Assembly (NCBI RefSeq): GCF_024703895.1
Contig: NZ_CP087968.1
Location: 930,001-994,000, forward strand
Direction of reading: 5' to 3'
Source of the DNA: Nocardioides sp. B-3
GTDB lineage: Bacteria; Actinomycetota; Actinomycetes; Propionibacteriales; Nocardioidaceae
DNA length: 64,000 nt
How positions within the stretch are numbered: position 1 is the first letter of the stretch; each line of letters starts with the position of its first letter. Positions 9,038-19,638 of the stretch are shown in pieces. The notes under the pieces are model-generated. The model did not search any database, had not been told where the DNA came from, and saw only the letters and a program-made list of their open reading frames with translations. The translations under genes were made by a program, and so were the position numbers.

Positions 9038-9798
9038 GCGCCCCGTCCGCCGCCGGAATGCGGGTCGCCCTGTTCGCGACGTGCTTCAACGACACCATGT
9101 GGCCGCAGACCCCGCAGGCCACGGTCCGCTTGCTCGAGCGGCTCGGCTGCACGGTCGAGTTCCCCGAGGAGCAGACCTGCTGCGGGCAGATGTTCACCAA
9201 CACCGGCTACGCGCCCGAGGCGATGCCGCTGGTGCGGTCCTTCGTGCGGACCTTCGGGTCGTACGACGCCGTGGTCGCGCCCTCCGGATCGTGCGTCGGC
9301 TCCGTGCGGCACCAGCACGCCCACCTCGCCCGGCAGGCCGGTGACACGGCGCTGGCCGAGGAGGTGGAGCGGACGACCCCCAAGGTCCACGAGCTCAGCG
9401 AGTTCCCCGGTCGACGTGCTCGGCGTGACGGACGTCCGGGCCTACTTCCCCCACCGGGTGACCTACCACCCCACCTGTCACTCGCTGCGGATGCTGCGGG
9501 TCGGCGACCGTCCGCTGCAGCTGCTGCGCAACGTCCGCGGCATCGACCTCGTCGAGCTGGCGGACGCCGAGCAGTGCTGTGGATTCGGCGGCACCTTCGC
9601 GATGAAGAACGCCGACGTGTCCGTGGCGATGGGCAACGACAAGACGCGACACGTGGTCGCCACCGGCGCCGAGGTGCTCGTCGCCGGCGACAACTCCTGC
9701 CCGGCCCACATCGGCGGCCTGCTGTCGCGACAGCGGGCCGGGGTGCGGGTCATGCACTCGCCGAGATCCCGGCGTCGACCGAGGAGGACTCGGCATGA
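9034..9798 (+). CDS. lutA: Lactate utilization protein LutA, Fe-S oxidoreductase
   Basis: LutA is one of three subunits that oxidise L-lactate to pyruvate (LutABC/YkgEFG). Two CCG-domain motifs are visible, EEQTCCGQMF at about residue 50 and AEQCCGFGGTFA in the second half, together with SGSCVGSVR and TYHPTCHSLR. The start is the GTG at 9034 overlapping the permease stop; ATG 9058 is possible. Frame changes lie near 9409 and 9765. The stop overlaps the lutB start as ATGA. Confidence 0.93.
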   Translation: MSAPSAAGMRVALFATCFNDTMWPQTPQATVRLLERLGCTVEFPEEQTCCGQMFTNTGYAPEAMPLVRSFVRTFGSYDAVVAPSGSCVGSVRHQHAHLARQAGDTALAEEVERTTPKVHELSEFPGRRARRDGRPGLLPPPGDLPPHLSLAADAAGRRPSAAAAAQRPRHRPRRAGGRRAVLWIRRHLRDEERRRVRGDGQRQDATRGRHRRRGARRRRQLLPGPHRRPAVATAGRGAGHALAEIPASTEEDSA

Positions 9799-11299
9799 CG
9801 AACCCAACCACCGGCCACCCGCACGTCGGGGTCACGGCCACCTTCGTCGGGATGCCGAAGTTCCCCGACGGCGCTCGCACCGCGCTCGGCAACCCGCAGC
9901 TGCGCCGCAACCTCGCCCACGCCACCAGCACGATCCGCGCCAAGCGGGCGCTCGTCGTCGACGAGCTGGACAACTGGGAGGAGCTGCGGCTGGCTGCCGC
10001 GGCGATGAAGGACCGGGCCCTGCACAACCTCGACCACCACCTGCAGGTCTTCGAGACCAACGCGATCGCTGCGGGCGCCACGGTGTACTGGGCGCGAGAC
10101 GCCGAGGAGGCCAACCGGATCGTGGTGGATCTCGTCCGCGCCGTCGGCACCGACGAGGTGATCAAGGTCAAGTCGATGGCGACCCGGGAGATCGAGCTCA
10201 ACGAGGCGCTCGAGGCGGCGGGCATCTCGGCTCGGGAGACCGACCTCGCGGAGCTCATCGTGCAGCTCGGCAACGACTGGCCCAGCCACATCCCGGTGCC
10301 CGCGATCCACCGCAACCGCACGGAGGTCCGCGAGATCTTCCTCGAGGAGATGGGCAAGGTCGGCCGGCCCGCGCCCGCCGACCTCACCGATGACCCGCGG
10401 CGCCCGGCCGAGGCGGCCCGGCTGCACCTGCGGGAGAAGTTCCTGCGGGCGAAGGTGGCGATCTCCGGCGCCAACTTCGCGGTCGCCGACACCGGCAGCC
10501 TCGTCGTGGTGGAGTCGGAGGGCAACGGACGGATGTGCTTGACCCTGCCCGAGACGCTGATCTCGGTCGTCGGCATCGAGAAGGTGCTGCCCACGTGGGC
10601 CGACCTCGAGGTGATGCTCCGTGGTCCTGCCGCGCAGCAGCACCGGCGAGCGCGAGAACCCCTACACCTCGATCTGGACCGGAGTGACGCCCGGCGACGG
10701 ACCGCAGTCCGTGCACATCGTGCTGATCGACAACGGCCGCACCAACGTGCTGGCCGACGAGGTCGGCCGGCAGGCGCTGCGCTGCATCCGGTGCTCGGCC
10801 TGCCTCAACGTGTGCCCGGTCTACGAGCGCGTCGGCGGCCACGCCTACGGCTCGGTCTATCCGGGACCGATCGGGGCCGTGCTCACTCCCCAGCTGCGCG
10901 GGACCTCGAGCGAGGTCGACAAGTCGTTGCCGTACGCCTCGAGCCTGTGCGGCGCCTGCTTCGACGTCTGCCCCGTGCGGATCGAGATCCCCGAGCTGCT
11001 CGTGCACCTGCGCACCCGCGTGGTGGACGAGAAGCGCGGCGGGATGCCCAGTGCCGAGGAGGCCGCCATGAAGGCGGCGTCGTGGATGTTCTCCGACCAC
11101 CGGCGCATGGAACGGGCGCAGAAGCTCTCCGCCCTCGGCGGGGAAGGTGCTCGGCCGCTCCGGTCGCACCACCCTGCGCCAGCTGCCGTGGCCGGCCTCG
11201 AGCTGGAGCGACTCCCGCGACGCGCCCGTGCCACCGACCGAGTCCTTCCGCTCCCGGTGGCGGCGCACGCACGGCACGACCGACGAGGAGTCACGATGA
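9795..11299 (+). CDS. lutB: Lactate utilization protein LutB, ferredoxin-type subunit
   Basis: About 500 aa. The N-terminal two thirds is the LUD domain (KVKSMATREIELNEALEAAG, then DTGSLVVVESEGNGRM), followed by a two-cluster ferredoxin domain with CIRCSACLNVCPVY and CGACFDVCPV. It links LutA and LutC in electron transfer during lactate oxidation. Frame changes near 10618 and 11144; after the second the tail runs to the TGA at 11297-11299, overlapping the lutC ATG. Order and spacing are those of a single lutABC transcript. Confidence 0.95.
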
Positions 11300-11948
11300 A
11301 CGCGCGAGAAGAGATCCTCGAGAAGATCCGGACGGCGCTGCGCGACATCCCCGTCGACGGGCCGGTCGGTGGCGAGGTGCCGGCGTGGACCTACGGGGAG
11401 CCCGTGAGCACGGGCGACCCGGACGTGGTCGAGCGGTTCGCCGAACGCGTCGCCGACTACCGCGCGGTCGTCGTGCGGGTGCCGCTCGACCGGGTGGCGG
11501 CGGCGGTGGCCGAACAGCTCGCCGAGGCCGGCGCCGTGACCTTCCGGCCGACGCCGGGTTCCCGGCGACCCGGCTGGCTGCCGCGCTCGAGGCGGGGGTC
11601 CGGCTGGTGCCGGACGACGACCTGAGCCCTGACGCGCTCGACCGGGTCGATGCGGTGGTGACGACTGCAGCGGTCGGCGTGGCCAACACCGGCACGTTCA
11701 TCCTCGACCACGGGCCGGGGCAGGGACGCCGAGCGGCCACCACCGTGCCCGACACCCACGTGTGCGTGGTGACGACCGACCAGCTCGTCAGCGACGTCCC
11801 CGAAGCCGTCGCCCGGCTGATCGAGACCGGCGCCAGCACCCGACCGCTCACCCGGATCAGCGGGCCGAGCGCGACGAGTGACATCGAGCTCGACCGGGTC
11901 GAGGGCGTCCACGGACCCCGCAGCCTGCGGGTCGTGATCGCAGGCTGA
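11296..11948 (+). CDS. lutC: Lactate utilization protein LutC
   Basis: A LUD-domain protein of about 217 aa, the third subunit of the lactate oxidation complex. The N-terminus NAREEILEKIRTAL, the central AVGVANTGTFIL, and the C-terminal RISGPSATSDIELDRVEGVH match the family, the last being its most conserved stretch. The frame changes near 11563. It ends nine bases before the convergent prs stop. Confidence 0.93.
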
Positions 11949-11957
11949 GCTAAGCCC

Positions 11958-12939
11958 TTACGCGTGCCCGTCGAACATCGACGTGACCGACCCGTCCTCG
12001 AACACCTCGCGGATCGCGCGCGCGATCAGCGGTGCGATCGACAGGGTCGTCAGCTTGTCGAACTGCTTGTCCGCCGGCACCGGGAGCGTGTTGGTGACGA
12101 CGACCTCGACTGCGCTGGAGTTCTTCAGGCGATCCACGGCCGGGTCGCTGAGGATGGGGTGGGTCGCGGCGATGACCACGCCCGCGGCGCCGTCGGCGAC
12201 GCACGCCTCCGCGGCCTTCACGATCGTGCCTCCGGTGTCGATCATGTCGTCGGTCAGCACGCAGATCTTGCCGTTGACGTCACCGACGACCCGGTTGGCG
12301 ACGACCTCGTTGGCGACGTCGGTACGGCGGGTCTTGTGGATGAAGGCCAGCGGCACGCCACCGAGGCGGGCGGACCAGCGCTCGGCCACCTTGATCCGGC
12401 CGGCGTCGGGCGAGACGACGGCGAGCTGCTGGTCGCCGTACTTGTCGCGCACGTAGTCAGCCGGGATCGGCAGCGCCATCAGGTGGTCGACGGGACCGTC
12501 GAAGAAGCCCCTGGATCTGGTCGGCGTGCAGGTCGACGGTGATCAGGCGGTCGGCGCCGGCGGTCTTGAAGAGGTCGGCGACCGGGCGGGCCGAGATCGG
12601 CTCGCGGCCGCGGTGCTTCTTGTCCCGGCGGGCATAGCCGTAGAACGGCATGACCACGGTGATGCGCTTGGCCGACGCCCGCTTCAGCGCGTCGACCATG
12701 AGCAGGTGCTCCATGATCCACTCGTTGATCGGCGAGGTGTGGCTCTGGATGACGAAGGCGTCACACCCGCGGACGGACTCCTCGTAGCGCACGTAGATCT
12801 CGCCGTTGGCGAACTCGTAGGCCGACTGGGGCACGAGCGGTTGGCCGAGAAGCACGGAGACCTCGTCGGCCAACTGGGGGTGAGCCCGGCCGCTGAAGAT
12901 CATGAGGTTCTTCTCGGTGGTCTTCTTCAGTCCGGTCAC
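11958..12939 (-). CDS. prs: Ribose-phosphate pyrophosphokinase
   Basis: Makes PRPP from ribose 5-phosphate and ATP for nucleotide, His and Trp synthesis. The chosen GTG at 12939 has GAGGAG nine bases upstream. Family motifs are FSGRAHPQLADEV, FANGEIYVRYEESVRG, MPFYGYARRDKKHRGREPI, the Mg-binding DLHADQIQG, and the PRPP loop LTDDMIDTGGT. The frame changes near 12510 at an extra G. Length is about 326 aa, normal for class I enzymes. It follows glmU on the same strand with a gap of about 105 bases. Confidence 0.96.
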
Positions 12940-13043
12940 CGGCTGAAACTCCTCGATCGGGGGTGGAGTGTCGACGTCAGGATTGTGTCGCACCGGAGCC
13001 GTCAGACCCAACCCCGGGGTCAGTGGCGTGAGACACCTGCTGT

Positions 13044-14453
13044 TCACCCGCGTGACGCGGCGTCTGCCTGAGCGGTGCCGGGCCGCTTCGACTGCGCCCA
13101 GCCCTCCAGATTTCGCTGCGGACCGGAGCTCACCGCGAGCGCTCCGGGCGGTACGTCGCGGCGTACGGTCGTCCCGCCCGCGGTCCCTGCGCCGTCGCCG
13201 ATCCGGACCGGAGCGACGAAGGTGTTGTTGGACCCGGTGCGGGCGTGGCTGCCCACGACCGTGCGGTGCTTGTTGACGCCGTCGTAGTTGGCGAAGATCG
13301 TGCCGGCGCCGATGTTGGTGCCCTCGCCGATCTCGGCGTCGCCGACGTAGGACAGGTGCGGGACCTTGGCACCGTCACCGATCCGGGCGTTCTTGGTCTC
13401 GACGAAGGCGCCGATCTTCCCCGTGATCCCGAGCTGGGTGCCGGGGCGGAGGTAGGAGAACGGGCCGACGGTGGCCCGGTCGCCGATGACGGCGAGCTCG
13501 CCGTGGGTGCGGACGACTCGGGCGCCTGCGCCGATCTCGCAGTCCTTGAGCGTCGTGTCCGGACCGATCACGGCGTCCTCGCCCACGATGGTGGCGCCGA
13601 GCAGCTGGGTGCCGGGCAGGATCGTGACGTCCTGCGCGAGCTGCACGTCGGCGTCGATCCGTGTCGTCGCCGGGTCCATCACGGTGACGCCGTCGCGCAT
13701 CCACTGCTCGACGATGCGCTGGTTGAGGAGGCGGCCCAGCTCGGCGAGCTGCACCCTGTCATTGGCGCCCTCGGTCTGCATGACGTCGTCGATCGCGTGC
13801 GCCCCGACGGTGAGGCCGGCATCGCGAGCCAGCTGGACGGTGTCGGTGAGGTAGTACTCGCCCTTGTTGTTGTCGTTGGTGATCCGCGGCAGCGTCGAGC
13901 AGGAACTCCGCGTCGAAGGCCGGGATGCCGGAGTTGATCTCCGCGATCAGGCGTTGCTCGTCGGTGGCGTCCTTCTCCTCGACGATCGCCTCGACGTCGC
14001 CCTCCGCGTTGCGGATGATCCGGCCGTAGCCGAACGGGTTGGCGACGATGCCGGACAGGATGCTGACCGCTCGCTGGGCCGCTTCGTGCTCCGCGGCGAA
14101 CTCGCGCAGCGACTCCCCCCCAGCAGCAGGGGGTGTCACCGGCGGCGACGATCACGGTCCCCGTCGTCGTACCGGCGGCCTCGATCGCGACGCGGGACCG
14201 CGTGTCCCGTGCCGTCCTGTGTCTCCTGTACGGCGAGCACCGCCCCGGGCACGAGAGACTGGATGTGCGGCCCGACTCGGTCGCGCTGGTGGCCGACGAC
14301 GGCCACGATCCGCTGCGGCTCCATCGCCTGCACGGCACTCAGCACGTGCCCGATCATCGAGCGCCCGCCGATCGGGTGCAGCACCTTCATCGTCTTGGAC
14401 TTCATGCAGGTGCCGCCGCCGGCGGCGAGCACGATCACGGTGAGGTTGTCCAT
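13044..14453 (-). CDS. glmU: Bifunctional GlmU uridylyltransferase/acetyltransferase
   Basis: Makes UDP-GlcNAc from glucosamine 1-phosphate for the cell wall. The N-terminal pyrophosphorylase signature reads [12 protein letters not shown]; the family has Arg where Cys stands, a catalytic position, so this is either an error or a serious change. QDGTGHAV and [12 protein letters not shown] follow. The C-terminal left-handed beta-helix (hexapeptide repeats through [45 protein letters not shown]) is intact. Frame changes near 14195, 14118 and 13895. About 469 aa. Confidence 0.95.
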
Positions 14454-14543
14454 GTCGGCAGCCTATGGCCCGCACTGGGTCCCGCGTGCCGCCAGTCAGC
14501 CGAAACCGCCGCCGCCCGGACCCTCCGCTGACATGATCGCGGC

Positions 14544-15179
14544 GTGAAGATCGCCCAGAACAGCGTGCTGCGAGGACTCGTCGTCGGCATGCTCATCGTC
14601 TTCGTCGGCGTGGAGGTCACCCAGCGAGACTGGTCGTGGGTTGGCGTCGGCACCGTCCTGCTGCTGGCGAACATCGCCTCGTGGCGTCACCAGCTCTCCG
14701 GGGCCGGCCGGCCGGCGACTCCCGGCGCCGACGGCACCCTCGTGCCGCACGACGTGGACCTCACGCTCGGCGCCCTCCTCGACCGACCCTCGGTGCGGCA
14801 GGCCCGGGACGCGGCGCCGGCTGTCTGGCAGCAGGTCCTCGACCTCGTGGAGGAGGTCGACCTGTCCATGGAGGCGTCGGACGTTGCGGAGCTCGTGTGG
14901 CTCACGACCGACGACGCGGCGCACGGGCCGTGGCACTGGTCCGTGGCGGTGGGCGACGAGCTGAAGCCGCTGCTCGATCTCGACGTGCCCGAGGACCAGG
15001 ACCCGTTCGTCGCCACGGTGTCCGCGCATCCCGCTGTCGCTGACGTGGCGCACGTCGATCGGGAGGAGTACGCAGTGGTCCTGCGCAGCCCGATGACCCT
15101 CGACGAGATGGCGGTGCTCGCGGTGCACGGCCTCGTGGCACATCACCGCGACGCCGTACGGCGACTGAAGCGCACCTGA
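14544..15179 (+). CDS. Conserved membrane-anchored protein of unknown function
   Basis: A clean 211-codon frame from GTG 14544, divergent from glmU across 90 bases. Two short hydrophobic segments occur near the N-terminus (VLRGLVVGMLIVFVGVEV and WVGVGTVLLLANIAS), followed by a soluble acidic domain of about 150 residues with no catalytic motif I recognise. The pattern suggests a membrane-tethered cytoplasmic protein. I do not recognise the family. Confidence 0.75.
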   Translation: MKIAQNSVLRGLVVGMLIVFVGVEVTQRDWSWVGVGTVLLLANIASWRHQLSGAGRPATPGADGTLVPHDVDLTLGALLDRPSVRQARDAAPAVWQQVLDLVEEVDLSMEASDVAELVWLTTDDAAHGPWHWSVAVGDELKPLLDLDVPEDQDPFVATVSAHPAVADVAHVDREEYAVVLRSPMTLDEMAVLAVHGLVAHHRDAVRRLKRT

Positions 15180-15254
15180 CACGGGCAACCTCCATGAAAT
15201 CTTCACACCACTCAGGGCCATCCCTGATGGGCTGGTGAGGCAGCGGTCGCTAGC

Positions 15255-16205
15255 GTGGCCGAGGTGACGGGGACCGAGGGGCCAGTGATCGAGACCGGGG
15301 CGCTGACGATGCGCTTCGGCGAGGTCGAGGCGCTGACGGCTCTCGACATCTCCGTCGGCGAGGGCGTGACGGGACTGGTCGGGGCCAACGGGGCCGGCAA
15401 GTCGACGCTGATCAAGATCCTGCTCGGTCTGCTCGAGCCGACGAACGGCACGGCCTCGGTCCTCGGCTTCGACATCGCCCGGGACAGCGCGGAGATCCGC
15501 CGCCCGGTCGGCTACATGCCCGAGCACGACTGCCTGCCGCCCGACGTGAGCGCCAGCGACTTCGTGGTCCACATGGGCCGGATGTCCGGCCTGCCCGCGA
15601 CCGTCGCGCGCGAGCGTGCGGCCGACATCCTGCGGCACGTGGGCCTCGACGAGGAGCGCTACCGACAGATGGGCGGCTACTCCACCGGCATGAAGCAGCG
15701 CGCCAAGCTGGCTCAGGCGCTCGTGCACGACCCGCGCCCGGTCTTCCCGGACGAGCCCACCAACGGTCTCGATCCGGCGGCGCGCGTCGACATGCTCCAC
15801 CTCGTGCAGCGCATCGGCCGCGACTTCGGCATCGCCGTCCTCGTCACCTCGCACCTGCTGGGCGAGCTCGAGAAAGTCAGCGACCACGTCATCGTCCTCG
15901 ACGGCGGTCGGCTGCTGCGGTCCTCCGCCACGGCCGACTTCACCCAGCACACCGGCGGCCTGCTGGTGGAGGTGCTCGGGGGCGAAACCGAGCGCGACCG
16001 GCTCGGGGAGAGGCTGGCCCCGGCCGGGCTCACCTGCCGTCCACGCGGAGCGATGATCGCCATCGATCCGCCGGAGCCGGACGTCGCCGTACACGATCTG
16101 GTGCGGGACGCCGCCGCGGACCTCGGTCTCGGGCTGGTGCGGATCCAGCCCGACCGGGCACACCTCGAAGACGTGTTCCTGACCGGAGGGGCTGTTCATG
16201 TCTGA
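15255..16205 (+). CDS. ABC transporter ATP-binding protein
   Basis: First ATPase of a two-pair ABC-2 locus. Walker A is GANGAGKSTLI, signature YSTGMKQRAKLAQ, H-loop VLVTSHLLGELE. Walker B reads PVFPDEPTNGLDP; the residue before the Asp is Pro where the family has Leu, consistent with a T-to-C change. GTG 15255 opens the frame, but GTG 15285 after GAGGGG is an equally good start. The frame is clean. The stop overlaps the next ATG by eight bases. Confidence 0.88.
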   Translation: MAEVTGTEGPVIETGALTMRFGEVEALTALDISVGEGVTGLVGANGAGKSTLIKILLGLLEPTNGTASVLGFDIARDSAEIRRPVGYMPEHDCLPPDVSASDFVVHMGRMSGLPATVARERAADILRHVGLDEERYRQMGGYSTGMKQRAKLAQALVHDPRPVFPDEPTNGLDPAARVDMLHLVQRIGRDFGIAVLVTSHLLGELEKVSDHVIVLDGGRLLRSSATADFTQHTGGLLVEVLGGETERDRLGERLAPAGLTCRPRGAMIAIDPPEPDVAVHDLVRDAAADLGLGLVRIQPDRAHLEDVFLTGGAVHV

Positions 16206-17082
16206 TCGCCCTCTTGAACGCTCTGGCGTCATCCACGACATCGGCTACCGCGGCTACGACGGTGCCCGCGAGGGCACCGGCGCGCTGGCGCTCAGCCTCT
16301 ACCTCACCGGCGTCCGGCACGTTCGGCTCCGGGCCGCTCGGGCCGCTCGAAGGTGCTGCCCTTCCTCCTGCTCGCGCTCGGCGCACTGCCCGCGGTGATC
16401 GTGATCGGCGTCGTGACCATCGTCGGCCCGGACGAGCTGCCCGTGTCCTACGCCGCCTACCTCAGCCAGTCCAGGTGCTGGTGACGCTCTTCGCGGCCGC
16501 GCAGGCGCCGGTGCTCGTGTCGCGCGACCTGCGCCACCGCTCGATCGTGCTCTACCTCGCGCGCCCGCTGTCCCCCACGATGTTCGCGTTGGTGCGCTGG
16601 GCCTCGCTGTCCACGGCGATCCTCGCCTTCACACTGCTGCCGACGATCATCCTGTACGGCGGAGGGTTGCTCGCCGGCCCGGATGCCGGCCTGCAGACAC
16701 CGATCTTCGTGCGCTCCGTGGCACTCCAGGTGCTGCTGGCGGCCGTGCTCGCCGGCATCACCGGGCTGATCTCCTCGGTGGCGCTGCGCCGTGGCTTCGC
16801 GGTGGTGGCCTCGATCGTGGTGCTGATCGCGGTGACGGGGGTGATGCGGGTGATCCGGGAGATCGCCTACTACGAGCACATCGACGACGTCGGCGAGGTC
16901 GCCGGCCTCGTCTCCCCCGGACCCTGCACGACGGGCTGGCGGTGGCCCGGCAGGCCGGGGGTCGCACGCGGATCGAGCTGGCGGGCACTCGGCCGCTCGC
17001 CTACCTCGCAATGGCACTGGTCGTCCCGGGCCTCTGTCTCGCTCTCCTCGTCCGCCGCTTCGTGACCGTGGGTTCCCGATGA
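16198..17082 (+). CDS. ABC-2 type permease
   Basis: Membrane partner of the preceding ATPase, about 294 aa. It opens VIHDIGYRGYDGAREG, typical of ABC-2 permeases paired with CcmA-like ATPases. Later segments are hydrophobic (SKVLPFLLLALGALPAVIVI, ALQVLLAAVLAGITGLISSV, GFAVVASIVVLIAVTGV, LAMALVVPGLCLALL). Several frame changes cluster at 16315-16350, with others near 16470 and 16920. The stop overlaps the next ATG as ATGA. Confidence 0.85.
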
Positions 17083-17997
17083 GCACCCTCGTCCCGGACA
17101 AGGTGTCCCGCTGGTTCGGCAACGTCGTGGCCGTCAACGACGTGGCCATGACGATCGGCCCCGGGGTCACCGGGCCTGCTCGGCCCCAACGGCGCCGGCA
17201 AGACGACCCTGCTGGCGATGATGGCCGGCTTCCTCCCGCCCTCCTCGGGCTCGGTCACGCTCGACGGCGAGCCGGTCTGGCGCCGTACGGATGCCTATCG
17301 GCAGATCGGCCTCGGTGCCGGAGCGCGAGCTGAGCTTCGGCTATCTCACCGGGCGCCAGTTCGTGCGCGCCAACGCGGACCTGCACCGGCTGCCCGACGC
17401 GGCTGCCGCGACCGAACGGATCCTCGGTGTCGTCGACATGGTGGAACCTTCGTCACGGCGCATCGACACCTACTCCAAGGGGATGCGGCAGCGGATCAAG
17501 ATCGCTGCCGCGCTGGTGCACGACCCGACCGTGCTGCTGCTCGACGAGCCCTTCAACGGCGTCGACCCGCGCCAGCGCATGCACCTGATGGAGCTGTTGC
17601 GCCAGCTCGGCGACGACGGGCGCACCGTCCTCTTCAGCTCGCACATCCTCGAGGAGGTCGAGACGGCTCGCGCGCCACATCGAGGTGGTCGTCTCCGGTC
17701 GGCATGCCGCGTCGGGCGACTTCGGGGGCGATCCGGCGGCTGATGACCGATCGGCCGGTCCGCTACTCGATCACCTCCAGCGACGACCGCGCGCTCGCCG
17801 CCGTACTCATCGCACGGCCTGCGGTGCAGTCGGTCAACCTGCGTCCCACCGGCGGCCCGGACGTGCAGGTGAGCGACCTCGGGACGTTCGCGTCCGAGCT
17901 GCCGGCGCTGACGCGGAGCCACGACCTGACCCTGTTCGAGCTCTCCCCCAGCGACGAGTCGCTGGAGAGCGTCTTCGCATATCTGGTGGACCGATGA
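17079..17997 (+). CDS. ABC transporter ATP-binding protein
   Basis: Second ATPase of the locus, about 305 aa. Walker A GPNGAGKTTLL, signature TYSKGMRQRIKIAAAL, Walker B LLLDEPFNGVDP and H-loop LFSSHILEEVE are all present. The C-terminal DLTLFELSPSDESLESVFAY matches exporter ATPase tails. Frame changes near 17172, 17316 and in 17660-17730. It is flanked by ATGA overlaps on both sides, so the four genes from 15255 read as one coupled operon. The substrate is unknown. Confidence 0.88.
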
Positions 17998-18697
17998 ACG
18001 CAACGATCATCAAGCTCGCTCTCCGGGCGCTGCTCGGGCGGCGCCGCTTCTGGCTGCTGCTCGCGCTGCCGATCGCGCTGATCGGGCTGACCGTCCTGAT
18101 CCGCGTGCTGTCGTCGGAGGGTGACGCGGCGTGGCCGATGGTCAGCTTCCTCGGCTATCCGCTCGTGCTGCCGCTCGTCGCGATCCTCGCCGCATCGTCG
18201 GTGCTCGGGCCGGAGGTCGACGACGGCTCGATCGTCTACCTCCTCTCCAAGCCGGTCAGCCGGCACGCCATCGCGATCTCGAAGTGGCTCGTCGCCCGGG
18301 CTGCGACGCTGGTCGTCGGCGCGCTCGGCGTCTTCGTGGCCGGCCCTGGTCGCGGGCGGTGGCTCGCAGGCCGTCGGCTGGCTGGTGGCCGCGCTGGTCG
18401 CCGGGACGACCTACTCCGCGTTCTTCCCGGCCCTGTCGTCGTTCACGCGGCACGCCGTCGTGGTCGGGCTGATCTTCGTCCTGATCTGGGAGGGCCTCGC
18501 CGGAGGCTTCCTCAGCGGCATCGCCCGGCTCAGCATCGGGCAGTGGGGCATCCGGATCGGGCACTCGGTCTCGTCGTCGCTGGACGACCCCGCCAACCTG
18601 CCCCCGGGCGCTGCTCGCCTCGGTGGTCGTCACCCTCGGCGGCGTGTGGTTCGCCGGCGACCGGCTGCGGTCGTTCGCGCTGACGGGCGACGAGTAG
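17994..18697 (+). CDS. ABC-2 type permease
   Basis: About 234 aa with five or six membrane segments (FWLLLALPIALIGLTVLI, LVLPLVAILAASSVLGPEV, AVGWLVAALVAGTTYSAFF, AVVVGLIFVLIWEGLAGG). The EVDDGSIVYLLSKPVSRHA motif between segments is typical of permeases that work with CcmA-type ATPases. Frame changes near 18345 and 18610. It is the last gene of the operon, followed by an inverted repeat. Confidence 0.85.
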
Positions 18698-18721
18698 GCG
18701 GCTCTCCGCTCGCGCGTCAGG

Positions 18722-18775
18722 TAGTTAAGTGCGAGTTTGTGGTCCGGACCAACCCGACAAGCTCTCACTGAACTA
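18722..18775. terminator. Long imperfect inverted repeat, probable terminator
   Basis: Arms starting TAGTTAAGTGCGAGTTTGT and its inverted partner ending CTCACTGAACTA pair over about 21 bases with four mismatches around a short loop. It lies 24 bases after the permease stop. It could serve as a terminator; the long arms without a T-run resemble the other palindromes of this window. The rest of 18776-18930 holds nothing I recognise. Confidence 0.55.
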
Positions 18776-18959
18776 TCGCCGAGCCGCTGCGTCGGGCGGT
18801 GGCTACGGCATCGTAGGAACCCATTGACGGGCCCCAGCGCCGCCGATACGTTTCCGCTCCACAGAGGTGCAGTGTCGACGTCGGGGGACGGGTAGTTCCG
18901 TCGGCGACGCATCCGCTCGCGACGGATCGGCTGTCGTGGGATCTCGGGAGGAACGTCCT

Positions 18960-19638
18960 GTGCGTCTCAAGCGTCCACTGATCTCCACCGTGCTGCTGGC
19001 AGCACTCACCACCCTCGCCACCATGGTCATCCCCGCCCAGTCGGTCCCGGGCCGTCGAGCGTCAACCCATCGTGTTCGTCCACGGCTTCATGGGCAGTGC
19101 CGGCAACTGGGACAGCATGGTCTCCCGGTTCAAGGCCGACGGCTACGCCAGCTCGGAGCTCTTCGCGTGGCAGTACAACACCAGCCAGTCCAACGTCACG
19201 ACCGCCAAGCAGCTGGCGACCTACATCGACTCGGTCCGCCAGCAGACCGGCTCCACGACGGTCGACGTCGTCACCCACTCGATGGGCGGCCTGTCGTCGC
19301 GCTACTACCTGAAGAACCTCGGCGGCCAGCCGGAGGTCGACGACTGGGTGAGCCTCGGCGGTCCCAACCACGGCACCAGCAGCGCCAACTGGTGCTTCAC
19401 CACGTCGTGCGGCGAGATGCGGGCCGGTTCGAGCTTCCTGACCTCGCTCAACTCCGGCGACGAGACGCCCGGCCCGGTCAGCTACGGCACCTTCTGGTCG
19501 TCGTGCGACGAGACGATCAACCCCGACAGCTCCGTCCCGCTGTCGGGCGCGACCAACAAGTACGTCGGCTGCGTCGGCCACGTCGCGCTGCTGACGGACC
19601 CGGGGACCTACCGGGGCGTGCGCGACTTCGTCGCGTAG
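18960..19638 (+). CDS. Secreted lipase-type alpha/beta hydrolase
   Basis: GTG 18960 follows GGAGG. A Sec signal peptide (positively charged start, then LISTVLLAALTTLATMVI, then a small-residue region) precedes a lipase domain: the oxyanion strand IVFVHGFMGSAGNWD, the nucleophile elbow VTHSMGGLSS, and a GHVALLTDP segment with the likely catalytic His. Cys pairs (NWCFTTSCGEM, SSCDET, YVGCVG) suggest disulfides. This matches extracellular triacylglycerol lipases of the LipA/EstA type. The frame changes near 19050. The 3' end overlaps the convergent kinase gene by about 31 bases. Confidence 0.87.

Noticed and set aside
15180..15254. Hairpin between the membrane gene and the ABC operon as an attenuator
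   Set aside because: The stem CCATC-CCT-GATGG is short and ambiguous; too weak to list.
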